Shown here piece by piece: positions 1 to 6,796 of a stretch of 13,212 bases of DNA (the stretch's first letter is position 1; each line of letters begins with the position of its first letter). The position numbers and the translations under genes were made by a program. The DNA lies in assembly GCA_045658225.1 (NCBI GenBank), contig JAZOUO010000036.1:1-13212 (forward strand), in the 5' to 3' direction. This DNA is from SVTX01 sp045658225 (lineage in GTDB: Bacteria > Bacillota > Clostridia > Oscillospirales > CAG-272). The notes beneath the pieces were generated by a model. The model had not been told where the DNA came from. It saw only the letters and a list, made by a program, of their open reading frames with translations, and made no database searches.

Positions 1-67
1 TCTTGTTCTGAAGTGTCTTTGTGGCAGTAACCTTAACACGCTTCTTAGCTGACTTAATATTCGGCAT
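1..67 (-). CDS. rpsT: Ribosomal protein S20, N-terminal part (cut by window edge)
   Basis: Only the first 22 codons are inside the window; the gene runs off the left edge. The reverse strand reads MPNIKSAKKRVKVTATKTLQ and then NK, the typical lysine-rich N-terminus of bacterial S20, a primary binder of 16S rRNA in the small ribosomal subunit. The ATG (complement of 65-67) follows a strong TGGAGGTAG ribosome binding site at about 72-80, which fixes the start. A weak promoter and a hairpin leader lie upstream. The identification rests on a short stretch, but that stretch is characteristic. Confidence 0.9.
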   Translation of the reverse strand, partial: MPNIKSAKKRVKVTATKTLQNK

Positions 68-97
68 TTCTCTACCTCCATGTGAATTTACATATGA

Positions 98-128
98 TGT
101 ACGGACGCCCTCAGTCTGAGAGGGTACA
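98..128 (-). promoter_or_regulatory. Leader hairpin of rpsT mRNA
   Basis: In the presumed 5' untranslated region of rpsT, TGTAC/GTACA (98-102 with 124-128) and CCCTC/GAGGG (108-112 with 120-124) form an irregular stem with a one-sided internal loop, sharing one base at the junction. It ends about 30 bases before the start codon. Several S20 genes are autoregulated through their leaders, but whether this hairpin does so is unknown. Confidence 0.35.
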
Positions 129-149
129 TCGGGACAGCCGCCATACAGT

Positions 150-178
150 AATATATCATACCACAACTTTTTTGAAAA
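150..178 (-). promoter_or_regulatory. Possible sigma-A promoter of rpsT
   Basis: On the minus strand, TATATT (complement of 150-155) lies 17 bases downstream of a poor -35 box, TTTTCA (complement of 173-178). The -10 context (tatgatat) resembles that of the hpf promoter in this window. The position would give a leader of about 80 bases. The weak -35 box makes this tentative. Confidence 0.4.
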
Positions 179-229
179 TGCAAGAGGTTTTTTGAATTTT
201 TTGAAAATTTTTTAATTTTATTTTTCTTT

Positions 230-257
230 GATACTTTGCCCGCGGCGGCAAAGTATC
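230..257. repeat. Hairpin module A
   Basis: GATACTTTGCC and GGCAAAGTATC form a perfect 11-bp stem around the loop CGCGGC. It is followed by CAAA, CGCCGC and a purine-rich GGGAGGG tract. The same order of elements occurs in reverse orientation at the other end of the spacer (module B). Confidence 0.65.
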
Positions 258-268
258 CAAACCGCCGC

Positions 269-304
269 AAAAGGGAGGGAGGTTGCGATTCCTCCCTCCC
301 TTTT
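269..304. repeat. Perfect 14-bp G/C-rich hairpin
   Basis: AAAAGGGAGGGAGG (269-282) and its exact complement CCTCCCTCCCTTTT (291-304) flank the loop TTGCGATT. Such a strong stem could stop transcription, but only four T residues follow on the plus strand, and no plus-strand gene ends here. Confidence 0.6.
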
Positions 305-391
305 GAAACCCACCCACACAAACGCCTGCTTCGTTGACGTTCATTACAGTTAAGACGGTTATTTTTTCCGTAAAAACTATTATCTTGTTGC

Positions 392-416
392 GCGCCCTGC
401 ACCAAAGGTGCGGCGC
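392..416. repeat. Bulged hairpin
   Basis: GCGCC/GGCGC (392-396 and 412-416) and GCACC/GGTGC (399-403 and 407-411) form a stem with a two-base bulge and an AAA loop. It sits between the perfect hairpin on the left and the branched structure on the right. Confidence 0.5.
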
Positions 417-433
417 GGAGGGGTTGGGGTATT

Positions 434-512
434 CTTAAAGGGGAAGGGGGTCGTTCGTTGCTCGCAGAGCAAATTTTCCGAGAGGAAAATTAGAACACCC
501 TTCCTCTTTAAG
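434..512. repeat. Branched inverted repeat enclosing two hairpins
   Basis: Two 18-base arms, starting CTTAAAGGGGAAGG at 434 and ending CTTCCTCTTTAAG at 512, match at 16 of 18 positions when one is reverse-complemented. They enclose two perfect hairpins: TTGCTC/GAGCAA (458-472, loop GCA) and ATTTTCC/GGAAAAT (473-490, loop GAGA). The fold is a three-way junction if transcribed. No function can be assigned. Confidence 0.55.
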
Positions 513-524
513 CGGCGTTCTTTG

Positions 525-556
525 GATACTTTCTGCTACTGTTGGCAGAAAGTATC
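525..556. repeat. Hairpin module B (inverted relative of module A)
   Basis: GATACTTTCTGC (525-536) and GCAGAAAGTATC (545-556) form a perfect 12-bp stem with an 8-base loop. Read on the minus strand, the stem is followed by CAAAGAACGCCGC and a purine-rich AGGAAGGG tract, the same order as module A on the plus strand. It begins 12 bases past the nnrD stop codon, so it may shape the 3' end of that transcript, although no T-run follows the stem. Confidence 0.6.
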
Positions 557-568
557 ATAAAAAAACAA

Positions 569-1498
569 TTATCTCAAAGCCAAAGCTACCGCATCGCAGA
601 TGCACTCCACTATATCCCCCGCTATCATACAATGCTCGCCATACAGCTCGGCGGCAAAGTCTCCTGCAAGCCCATGCAGATATGCGCCAATAGCAACCTT
701 ATGTAAAAGCGACCTTGCCTCAAGCATCTTGTTTCCAAGCATTCCACAAAGAATACCTGCCAAAACGTCTCCCGAGCCAGCCGTTGCCATTCCTGCATTT
801 CCGCTATTGTTTATATAGACTGTCTCGCCGTTGGTTATAACGGTTTTGTGGTCTTTTAGCAGAGTTATAACGCCGTATTTCTGCGAGAACTCCACCGCAG
901 TCTGCACAGGGTGGGACAAAATCTCCTCAACAGCGCTACCACAAAGACGCGACATCTCCTTTGGATGCGGTGTGATGACAGTCTGTTTTCTTTGCTCTGC
1001 ACAGAGATGCTCCCAAAGCTGCGGATTTTCCGAGATTATATTCAGTCCGTCTGCGTCTATGACAAGCGGCGAGCTTGCATTTTTCATTACAATTTCAACT
1101 ATTTCTCTCGAACTCTGACTTTTTCCCAATCCGCAACCCAAAAGCACCGCATCCGCGCGTCTAACCTCGGCGGCAAGACCGTCGCGGTCAATCTCCGCCC
1201 CATACAAAAGCATAACTGCCTCGGGGGCAGAAGCGGACACGGGCGAAAAATTTTCTTTGTGCGTGAAAACGCGCACAAGTCCTGCCCCCGTACGAAGAGA
1301 TGACTTTGCCGACAAAATCACCGCGCCACTCATCGCAAGACCCAAATTTTTGTTTTTAGGAAAGCTTCCGCATACACAGAGAATCTGCCCGTAGTCACCC
1401 TTATTTGTTCTTTGCTCCCTTGTCTTAAAGCAAAAGCGCAGATCGTTCAAATCCACGCTTTTGTATAAGACGTTAGGGAAAACGTCTGCTTTTTTCAT
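569..1498 (-). CDS. nnrD: ADP-dependent NAD(P)H-hydrate dehydratase
   Basis: A 309-residue protein of the ribokinase-like YjeF C-terminal family. These cytosolic enzymes use ADP (or ATP) to dehydrate the S form of damaged NADHX and NADPHX back to NADH and NADPH, which is metabolite repair. Visible motifs are KGDYGQILCVCGS near residues 33-45, an LLGCGLG loop, LVIDADGLNI, VITPHPKE and the signature NAGMATAGSGDVLAGILCGM, whose GSGD carries the catalytic aspartate. The N-terminal NAD(P)HX epimerase domain found in bifunctional Nnr proteins of about 500 residues is absent, so the epimerase should be encoded elsewhere. The start follows an AGAGGGA binding site that lies in the 11-base gap after the upstream cyclophilin gene, so the two are very probably co-transcribed. 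Confidence 0.93.
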   Translation of the reverse strand: MKKADVFPNVLYKSVDLNDLRFCFKTREQRTNKGDYGQILCVCGSFPKNKNLGLAMSGAVILSAKSSLRTGAGLVRVFTHKENFSPVSASAPEAVMLLYGAEIDRDGLAAEVRRADAVLLGCGLGKSQSSREIVEIVMKNASSPLVIDADGLNIISENPQLWEHLCAEQRKQTVITPHPKEMSRLCGSAVEEILSHPVQTAVEFSQKYGVITLLKDHKTVITNGETVYINNSGNAGMATAGSGDVLAGILCGMLGNKMLEARSLLHKVAIGAYLHGLAGDFAAELYGEHCMIAGDIVECICDAVALALR

Positions 1499-1509
1499 TA
1501 TTATCCCTC

Positions 1510-2424
1510 TTAATTCAACCGTGTTTTTTGATTTGATGCAATACCCGTACCATCAACAGGCTCTACGAAGAATATATCCTTTATAACTATCTGATTTAAG
1601 GGAACGGATTTCTCACCTGTGGTTGTCGAAACTTTAACCTCACAGTTTTCTATGCTGTCCATCACATCAAGTCCGGCAAGGACATAACCAAATGCTGCAA
1701 AGCTTCCGTCAAACGACGTTTTGTTTCCGTACATAATCATAAACTGAGATGTTGCGGTATCATTGTCCGTATCACGAGACATAGAGATTACTCCCTTTAT
1801 GTGTTTAAGGTTATTCTCATATCCATTGTGAGAAAATTCTCCATAGATAGGGTTAGTAGTCTTATCCTCGCCAGACTGGGTCTTGGCTCCGCCCTGTATC
1901 AAAAGATTTTTTACTACTCTGTGAATAGTGAGACCGTCATAAAAATCCTTTACAACCAACGCTTTGAAGTTGTTTGATGTCAAGGGTGCGATATCCTCTC
2001 TCAGCGCCAAAACTATATCACCATAATTTTCAACTCTTATGACTACAAAGTCTGTGGGGGTTTCAGAGAGAACGAAATCGTCATAGTCGTATGCGCCTAT
2101 TTCTGCCTTGACCTTTTCCATATCAACATCAAGTCCTATTCCGGTTTTGGAGGCGTCATAATACGCTCCCTCTGTCTTAGTATTTTTGTCCTTTGAGTAG
2201 TCGTGAAATACCACTTGCTTTGGAATATTGCTCTCGCCTTCATCAGAATGATCGTCGGAGTGATTGTCATAGTACTTTGCTACTGCCACTACAAGTGCCG
2301 CATCAATAAGTGCAAGTATGAGCACAACCGCCACAATTATAAATATTTCTTTTTTATTACTTTTTTTTGCTGTGTTTTTGGTCAAATCTGCCTTTTTCTT
2401 TGCAGGCGCCTGATTTTTTGCCAT
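1510..2424 (-). CDS. Membrane-anchored cyclophilin-type peptidyl-prolyl isomerase
   Basis: A 304-residue protein. Residues 1-25 are lysine-rich and cytoplasmic, 26-49 form one hydrophobic anchor without a lipobox cysteine, an acidic His/Asp-rich linker follows, and a cyclophilin fold occupies roughly 124-287. Active-site signatures are visible: IHRV (168-170, catalytic Arg169), QGG (177-179), SQF (226-228) and FDGSFAAFGYV (238-248), where the tryptophan of cyclophilin A is replaced. It probably speeds proline isomerization in exported proteins at the outer face of the membrane. The start follows AGGAAGG. A strong promoter lies just upstream, and nnrD follows after 11 bases. No gene symbol is given because Clostridia name these genes inconsistently. 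Confidence 0.9.
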   Translation of the reverse strand: MAKNQAPAKKKADLTKNTAKKSNKKEIFIIVAVVLILALIDAALVVAVAKYYDNHSDDHSDEGESNIPKQVVFHDYSKDKNTKTEGAYYDASKTGIGLDVDMEKVKAEIGAYDYDDFVLSETPTDFVVIRVENYGDIVLALREDIAPLTSNNFKALVVKDFYDGLTIHRVVKNLLIQGGAKTQSGEDKTTNPIYGEFSHNGYENNLKHIKGVISMSRDTDNDTATSQFMIMYGNKTSFDGSFAAFGYVLAGLDVMDSIENCEVKVSTTTGEKSVPLNQIVIKDIFFVEPVDGTGIASNQKTRLN

Positions 2425-2457
2425 TACAAAAACCTTCCTAACATTTTTACTGCATAT

Positions 2458-2486
2458 ATTGTACCACTTTTAGCATCTAAAGTCAA
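2458..2486 (-). promoter_or_regulatory. Sigma-A promoter of the cyclophilin-nnrD unit
   Basis: On the minus strand TTGACT (complement of 2481-2486) and TACAAT (complement of 2458-2463) are separated by exactly 17 bases. This predicts a short leader before the ATG at 2424. The divergent ytvI-like gene starts at 2549; I found no convincing promoter for it in the remaining spacer. Confidence 0.8.
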
Positions 2487-2548
2487 GGCTGTTTTAGATA
2501 TAAATTAATTGCTCCGCATCATAGAATATACAGGAAAGGGGGAATAAA

Positions 2549-3643
2549 ATGGATCAAAACAAATATGCGGATTGGGCAAACAAGACTATATTTTTTGGCG
2601 CGATAATTCTCTTGGTGGCGCTTTGGGGGAAATTTTTGTGGACGGCTCTCTTGCCGTTTTTTGTTGCGTGGGCTGTGTCTCTGCCGATAAGAGCTTTTGC
2701 GTTGAAGCTTGCTGAGAAAACAAGACTTAATTTTAAATTTTGCGGAGTTGTTTGCCTCATTCTTATACTCTTTGCGCTATTTTTTTTGCTGAAAATAGGA
2801 CTGTCTCTGCTTTTTGGGGAGATACTCTCGCTTTATGACAGAATAGAGCAGGATCCCGAGCTTATTTTAGATTTTTTTGAAAACGCAAGTCTCAAGTTCA
2901 AGCATTCCTACGGCATCTTTTCGGTTTTTGATAAGCTATCGGAAAATGATGAGCTGTCCAACATCGCAGAAAGCCTCAAGCTATCTTTATCAGAAGTGAT
3001 AAGCGACGCCATTTCGTCTATAGGACAAAAAATTTCGGGTACGGCGTTGCATACTGCCGCTAAAATTCCCTCGGCAATACTACTTTTTATTGTCTTTTTT
3101 TCGTCCTGCTTTTACTTTACCTGCGACGACGGCAAAATCTCGGAATTCATTATAAATCTTCTGCCGACAGGCGCAAAAAACAGCCTGCCTCGCATAAAAA
3201 AGGGAATAAAAGAGGTTGTTTTCGGCTATATTACCACATCACTTTTGCTTTGTCTCATAACCTTTTTTATTGTCCTCGTCGGACTTTTATGCGTAGGGTG
3301 CAGATATGCCTTTTTGCTGTCTTTGATTGTGGCTCTGATAGACCTGCTCCCCATACTTGGCGCGGGCGTTATGCTCCTTCCGTGGAGTATTTTCTGCTTT
3401 TTATGGGCAGATATAAAGATGGGCGTTGCCCTCATTATCATATGGATAATTGTTGCCGTCGTCCGTCAAATTGCCGAGCCAAAGCTGATAGGAAAAGGAA
3501 TAGGACTTCACCCTCTGGCTACCTTGGCATCAGTATATATAGGAGGAAAGCTTGCGGGATTTACGGGAATTGTTGCAGGTCCGCTTATTGCCGTAGGAAT
3601 AAAGGCGCTTTTGCCAATACTTATGGGCAAAAAACACGAATGA
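2549..3643 (+). CDS. ytvI: AI-2E family permease, probable sporulation membrane protein YtvI
   Basis: A 364-residue polytopic membrane protein. Hydrophobic stretches lie near residues 13-45 (two), 62-90, 172-191, 224-250, 254-285 and 290-307, with a long soluble segment at about 92-168, the usual AI-2E (PerM/YtvI) layout. Family motifs near the C-terminus are DLLPILGAG (265-273) and EPKLIGKGIGLHPLATL (310-326). YtvI homologues in Bacillus and Clostridia are annotated as sporulation integral membrane proteins, and the length matches. The transported substrate is not known, so a general AI-2E exporter role cannot be excluded. The start follows AGGAAAGGGGG. No terminator is visible between its stop and the transketolase promoter 15 bases later. 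Confidence 0.75.
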   Translation: MDQNKYADWANKTIFFGAIILLVALWGKFLWTALLPFFVAWAVSLPIRAFALKLAEKTRLNFKFCGVVCLILILFALFFLLKIGLSLLFGEILSLYDRIEQDPELILDFFENASLKFKHSYGIFSVFDKLSENDELSNIAESLKLSLSEVISDAISSIGQKISGTALHTAAKIPSAILLFIVFFSSCFYFTCDDGKISEFIINLLPTGAKNSLPRIKKGIKEVVFGYITTSLLLCLITFFIVLVGLLCVGCRYAFLLSLIVALIDLLPILGAGVMLLPWSIFCFLWADIKMGVALIIIWIIVAVVRQIAEPKLIGKGIGLHPLATLASVYIGGKLAGFTGIVAGPLIAVGIKALLPILMGKKHE

Positions 3644-3658
3644 TTTACACGTGCGCTA

Positions 3659-3687
3659 TTGACAATAATTTTCAAGTATAGTATAAT
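3659..3687 (+). promoter_or_regulatory. Consensus sigma-A promoter of the transketolase genes
   Basis: TTGACA (3659-3664), a 17-base spacer and TATAAT (3682-3687): both boxes match the consensus perfectly. The short leader holds a small hairpin, TTTGCC/GGCAAA, at about 3703-3720, just before the AGGAAAGG binding site. Strong expression is expected. Confidence 0.88.
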
Positions 3688-3738
3688 TAAGTCGTAATAA
3701 TTATTTGCCGCAAAGGCAAAAAGGAAAGGTTCAGGCTT

Positions 3739-4566
3739 ATGGAAAAGACAAGACTTTGCGAGCTTTCTCGCATAGCAACACAGATACGCATCGGCGTAAT
3801 TGAGTCAACTCACGCAGCGGCATCGGGACATCCCGGCGGCTCGCTCTCTATTGCCGACATTATGGCGTACCTTTATTTTGAGGAAATGAATATAGACCCC
3901 AAAAATCCCAAGTGGGAGGGACGCGACAGACTAGTGCTCTCCAAGGGACATACCGCTCCCGCGCTTTACTCAGCGCTTGCTCTCAAGGGATTTTTTGATA
4001 CTGAGGCGCTCAAGACTCTCCGTCAGGCAGACAGCTTTTTGCAGGGTCACCCCGATATGAAGGGAACACCCGGCGTGGATATGACAACGGGCTCACTCGG
4101 ACTTGGTATCTCTGCGGCTTGCGGAATGGCTCTCGCGGGCAAGATAGACAACAAGGACTACCGCGTTTACGCAATTCTTGGCGACGGTGAATCCGAGGAA
4201 GGTCAGGTTTGGGAAGCGGCAATGTTCGCGGCTCATTACAAGCTCTCCAACCTCTGCGTTATAGTTGACTCCAACAAGCTTCAGATAGACGGCCCCGTTG
4301 CAGATGTAATCGGCCCCGCGCCCTTTGAGCCCAAGTTTGAGGCGTTTGGCTTTAACGTCATCACTATCGACGGACACGACTTTGAACAGATCGAGGCGGC
4401 ATTCAAGGCGGCTCGCGAGTGCACGGACAGACCCACCGCAATAGTTGCGAACACCGTTAAGGGCAAGGGCGTTTCGTTTATGGAAAATCAGGTAAAGTGG
4501 CACGGAAACACTCCCAAGGGCGAGCAGTATGACATCGCTATGGCAGAGCTCACCGCAAAGCTTTGA
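3739..4566 (+). CDS. Transketolase, N-terminal (thiamine diphosphate-binding) subunit
   Basis: A 275-residue protein equivalent to the first third of a one-chain transketolase. With the next gene it should form the enzyme that moves two-carbon units between ketose and aldose phosphates in the non-oxidative pentose phosphate pathway. Visible motifs are SGHPGGSLS (29-37), SKGH (68-71), GHPD (103-106) and the thiamine diphosphate/metal site GDGESEEGQ (148-156) running to Asn179. Split transketolases are common in Clostridia and archaea. The TGA stop lies 16 bases before the next start codon, so translation is probably coordinated. The start follows AGGAAAGG with good spacing. Confidence 0.95.
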   Translation: MEKTRLCELSRIATQIRIGVIESTHAAASGHPGGSLSIADIMAYLYFEEMNIDPKNPKWEGRDRLVLSKGHTAPALYSALALKGFFDTEALKTLRQADSFLQGHPDMKGTPGVDMTTGSLGLGISAACGMALAGKIDNKDYRVYAILGDGESEEGQVWEAAMFAAHYKLSNLCVIVDSNKLQIDGPVADVIGPAPFEPKFEAFGFNVITIDGHDFEQIEAAFKAARECTDRPTAIVANTVKGKGVSFMENQVKWHGNTPKGEQYDIAMAELTAKL

Positions 4567-4582
4567 TAAGGAGGGCAAAAAA

Positions 4583-5521
4583 ATGGCAGATAAGATAGCT
4601 ACAAGAGAAGCGTACGGCAACGCGCTGGTCGCTCTCGCTGAAAAATATGACTACGTAGTGCTTGACGCAGACCTTGCGGAAGCGACAAAGACAGGTACTT
4701 TTAAAAAGGCTTATCCGCAGAGATTCTTTGACTGCGGAATTGCCGAGGGTAATATGATAACAGTCGCTGCAGGACTCGCGGCGGCAGGAAAGACCGCTTT
4801 TGCGTCCTCCTTTGCTATGTTTGCGGCAGGACGCGCGTTTGAGCAGGTAAGAAACTCGGTGGGTTATCCTCACCTTAACGTAAAAATAGGCGCAACTCAT
4901 GCGGGCATTACGGTCGGTGAGGACGGCGCAACGCACCAGTGCCTTGAGGACATCGCGCTTATGCGTACAATTCCCGGAATGACTATTGTAAATCCCTCGG
5001 ACGCAGTTGAGGCTCTCGCGGCAGTTGACGCGGCGGCTTCCACATACGGACCCTTCTACCTCAGATTCGGCAGAGCAGCAGTGCCCGTAATAAACGACAG
5101 ACCCGACTACAAGTTTGAGCTTGGCCGTGGAGTATTGCTCCGCGACGGCAAGGATGTGACCATAGTTGCCACAGGTATTATGGTAAGCATGGCACTTGAG
5201 GCAGCAGAGATACTTGCGGCAGAGGGTGTTGACGCGCGAGTTATCAACATTCACACCATAAAACCCATTGACCGCGAGATAATAATCAAGGCGGCAAGCG
5301 AGACAGGTGCCATCGTGACGGCAGAGGAGCATAACATAATCGGCGGTCTTGGTTCAGCAGTAAGTGAGGTCGTATGCGAGGGTTGCCCTGTGCCCGTTGT
5401 TAAGGTTGGCGTAAACGATTGTTTTGGCCGTTCAGGAAAGGTTCCCGCGCTTCTTGAAATGTACGGACTTACCCCCGCAAACATAGTTGAAAACGTAAAG
5501 AAAGCAATTTCTTTGAAGTAA
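4583..5521 (+). CDS. Transketolase, C-terminal (pyrimidine-binding) subunit
   Basis: A 312-residue protein starting MADKIATREAYG, which follows a strong AAGGAGGG site (4568-4575). An upstream in-frame ATG at 4529 lies inside the preceding gene and is not favoured. The Pyr domain carries GIAEGNM (52-58), whose glutamate activates thiamine diphosphate, and GEDGATHQ (112-119). From about residue 190 comes the C-terminal transketolase domain, with VTIVATGIMVSMALEAA and INIHTIKPID. It pairs with the upstream subunit to make the full active site. The same layout occurs in DXP synthase and pyruvate dehydrogenase E1, but the motifs and the split arrangement favour transketolase. Confidence 0.95.
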   Translation: MADKIATREAYGNALVALAEKYDYVVLDADLAEATKTGTFKKAYPQRFFDCGIAEGNMITVAAGLAAAGKTAFASSFAMFAAGRAFEQVRNSVGYPHLNVKIGATHAGITVGEDGATHQCLEDIALMRTIPGMTIVNPSDAVEALAAVDAAASTYGPFYLRFGRAAVPVINDRPDYKFELGRGVLLRDGKDVTIVATGIMVSMALEAAEILAAEGVDARVINIHTIKPIDREIIIKAASETGAIVTAEEHNIIGGLGSAVSEVVCEGCPVPVVKVGVNDCFGRSGKVPALLEMYGLTPANIVENVKKAISLK

Positions 5522-5527
5522 TAAAAA

Positions 5528-5559
5528 AGAATGGAGATGCCCGTGGGCATCTCCGTTCT
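5528..5559. terminator. Bidirectional terminator between transketolase and sleB-like genes
   Basis: GGAGATGCCC/GGGCATCTCC with flanking AGAAT/GTTCT forms a stem of about 15 bp. Read on the minus strand it is followed by TTTTTTAT, a good T-run for the hydrolase gene. On the plus strand the tail is only CTTTAG, so it serves the transketolase genes less well. The hairpin fills the 40-base gap between the convergent stops. Confidence 0.8.
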
Positions 5560-5561
5560 CT

Positions 5562-6533
5562 TTAGTAATAAAATACGTGGTTTTGAACTTTGAATGCAAA
5601 CTGTCTGTTTTGAGATATCCAGTTGGACGGAGACACCTTGGGATTGAAGAAATACAATACGTCGGTAGACAACGAGTATCCCTCAATACACATTTTTGCC
5701 GCGATAATACTCTCAGCACTCGGAGTCTTATAGATAGAACCGTTTGCAGTGGGGGAGAACTGAACTCCGAATCTTCTATCGAAAATCACCGAATAGATAG
5801 TGTTGGGAAACTGCGGGGAGCGAACTCTGTTGAGAATTACGTTTCCAACCGCAAGCTTGCCCTGAAGCGGCTCTGCACCCGCCTCAGCATTGATTATTCT
5901 TGCGAGCCAGTATATCTCGTCTTCACGGTATACCTGAGATGCAGTCTTGAGCAGAGATGTATCTCCCGAATATACCTTGTACTCATTATCCGTATTGCTC
6001 CATTCTATTTTGGAGTTGAGCGCCTTTGTCAATGTTCTTATCGGAACATATATGACTCCATTGATGTCAAGAATCTCGTCAACGGTATAGAAATAACGTC
6101 CGTTAGCCACAATATAAAGTGCTCCCTCGGTCGCGCTTATCTCAAGCCCCTTTCCAGAGACTGTCGCTACTCCGTGACTTTTATCATAGGAATAAGAAAA
6201 TACGCCCAGCCAGTCACAGAATTTGAACATAGGAACGTACGTAGTGCTTCCGATGCCGAAGACCTGACCATTCAGAACATCGCGTCCGTTTATATTGACG
6301 TTCATTCTGTATGAATTGGCGGGTAATGCGGCGTATGTAGATGTCTCTGTGTTTTCATAACTCTCAATCTGTCGTGACTGGGGTGTTTCTGTGTGTGATG
6401 ATATGCTTACGTCGGTATCGGTAGTGGAATTGCTCTCTATAGAGCGACTTGCCGCGCTAACACCCGTCACACTTGCCGATAGCATAGAGCAAATAAGTAT
6501 GGCGCAAATACTTGCCTTTTTTTGTAATTTCAT
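5562..6533 (-). CDS. Secreted SleB-type cell wall (spore cortex) hydrolase with copper-amine-oxidase-like N-terminal domain
   Basis: A 323-residue exported protein. Residues 1-28 form a signal peptide (MKLQKK, hydrophobic core, VSAAS). A Ser/Thr-rich linker follows to about 72. Residues 77-190 match the copper amine oxidase N-terminal fold, a stalk common in clostridial wall proteins, with paired YVPMF and YVPIRTL motifs. Residues 203-323 are a hydrolase_2 (SleB/CwlJ) domain with EIYWLARIINAEAGAEP, where Glu217 is the expected catalytic residue, then GKLAVGNVILNRV and FFNP. SleB relatives cut cortex peptidoglycan during germination, but many Clostridia have several paralogues, some acting in vegetative cells. 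The usual SleB N-terminal peptidoglycan-binding repeat is replaced here, so the exact role is uncertain. The gene stands alone between its promoter and terminator. Confidence 0.85.
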   Translation of the reverse strand: MKLQKKASICAILICSMLSASVTGVSAASRSIESNSTTDTDVSISSHTETPQSRQIESYENTETSTYAALPANSYRMNVNINGRDVLNGQVFGIGSTTYVPMFKFCDWLGVFSYSYDKSHGVATVSGKGLEISATEGALYIVANGRYFYTVDEILDINGVIYVPIRTLTKALNSKIEWSNTDNEYKVYSGDTSLLKTASQVYREDEIYWLARIINAEAGAEPLQGKLAVGNVILNRVRSPQFPNTIYSVIFDRRFGVQFSPTANGSIYKTPSAESIIAAKMCIEGYSLSTDVLYFFNPKVSPSNWISQNRQFAFKVQNHVFYY

Positions 6534-6576
6534 CTGTATACTCTCCTTTCTTTGATGAATTTACCACTGTGTATCC

Positions 6577-6605
6577 ATTATAACACGCACAAAACCTATC
6601 TTCAA
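6577..6605 (-). promoter_or_regulatory. Promoter of the sleB-like gene
   Basis: On the minus strand TTGAAG (complement of 6600-6605), a 17-base spacer and TATAAT (complement of 6577-6582) precede the start by about 45 bases, with an AAAGGAGAG binding site. It fits sigma-A. A typical sporulation sigma-G pattern is not obvious, so vegetative transcription is likely. Confidence 0.7.
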
Positions 6606-6737
6606 CGCATAATAATTGGCATATATTGCAGATATAGGAAATAGGGCAGGAAAATTGGAATAGTAATGGTTTTTAAGGAAAATATTTTCTGTGATTTTGT
6701 GCCTAAAAAGAAAAAGAAAAAAATTTTAAAAAAAGTA

Positions 6738-6766
6738 TTGACAGTTTATTTTTTTTATGATATAAT
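6738..6766 (+). promoter_or_regulatory. Consensus promoter of the tRNA operon
   Basis: TTGACA (6738-6743), a 17-base T-rich spacer and TATAAT (6761-6766), both perfect matches, lie 30 bases before the first tRNA. An A-rich stretch (about 6710-6736) upstream may act as an UP element, as is common for stable-RNA promoters. Confidence 0.9.
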
Positions 6767-6796
6767 ATCGAAGCGTTGAATTGCATATACGCATTT

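Larger units (their letters stand above)
179..568. other. Gene-free spacer packed with hairpins
   Basis: About 390 bases between rpsT and nnrD carry no credible gene; the short frames here lack ribosome binding sites and protein-like composition. The left 50 bases are an A/T-rich run. From 230 to 556 the sequence is a chain of perfect or near-perfect inverted repeats: 230-257, 269-304, 392-416, an enclosing pair 434-451/495-512 with two inner hairpins, and 525-556. The end hairpins are related modules facing opposite ways. No classic terminator (stem directly followed by a T-run) is evident for nnrD, so one of these hairpins may do that job. The makeup suggests a dispersed intergenic repeat or an RNA-forming element rather than random spacer. 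Confidence 0.6.

Noticed and set aside
88..405. Minus-strand frame of 105 codons in the hairpin-rich spacer
   Set aside because: No binding site, low-complexity composition, and it runs across several perfect inverted repeats and the rpsT leader; it is a chance frame.
4093..4620. Long minus-strand frames opposite the transketolase genes (also 4550-5332)
   Set aside because: They are antisense shadows of two confidently identified genes, a result of codon bias leaving the reverse strand open; no promoter or binding site supports them.
5577..6314. 245-codon plus-strand frame opposite the SleB-like hydrolase
   Set aside because: Antisense to a protein with a clear signal peptide and catalytic domain, with no recognizable protein features of its own.
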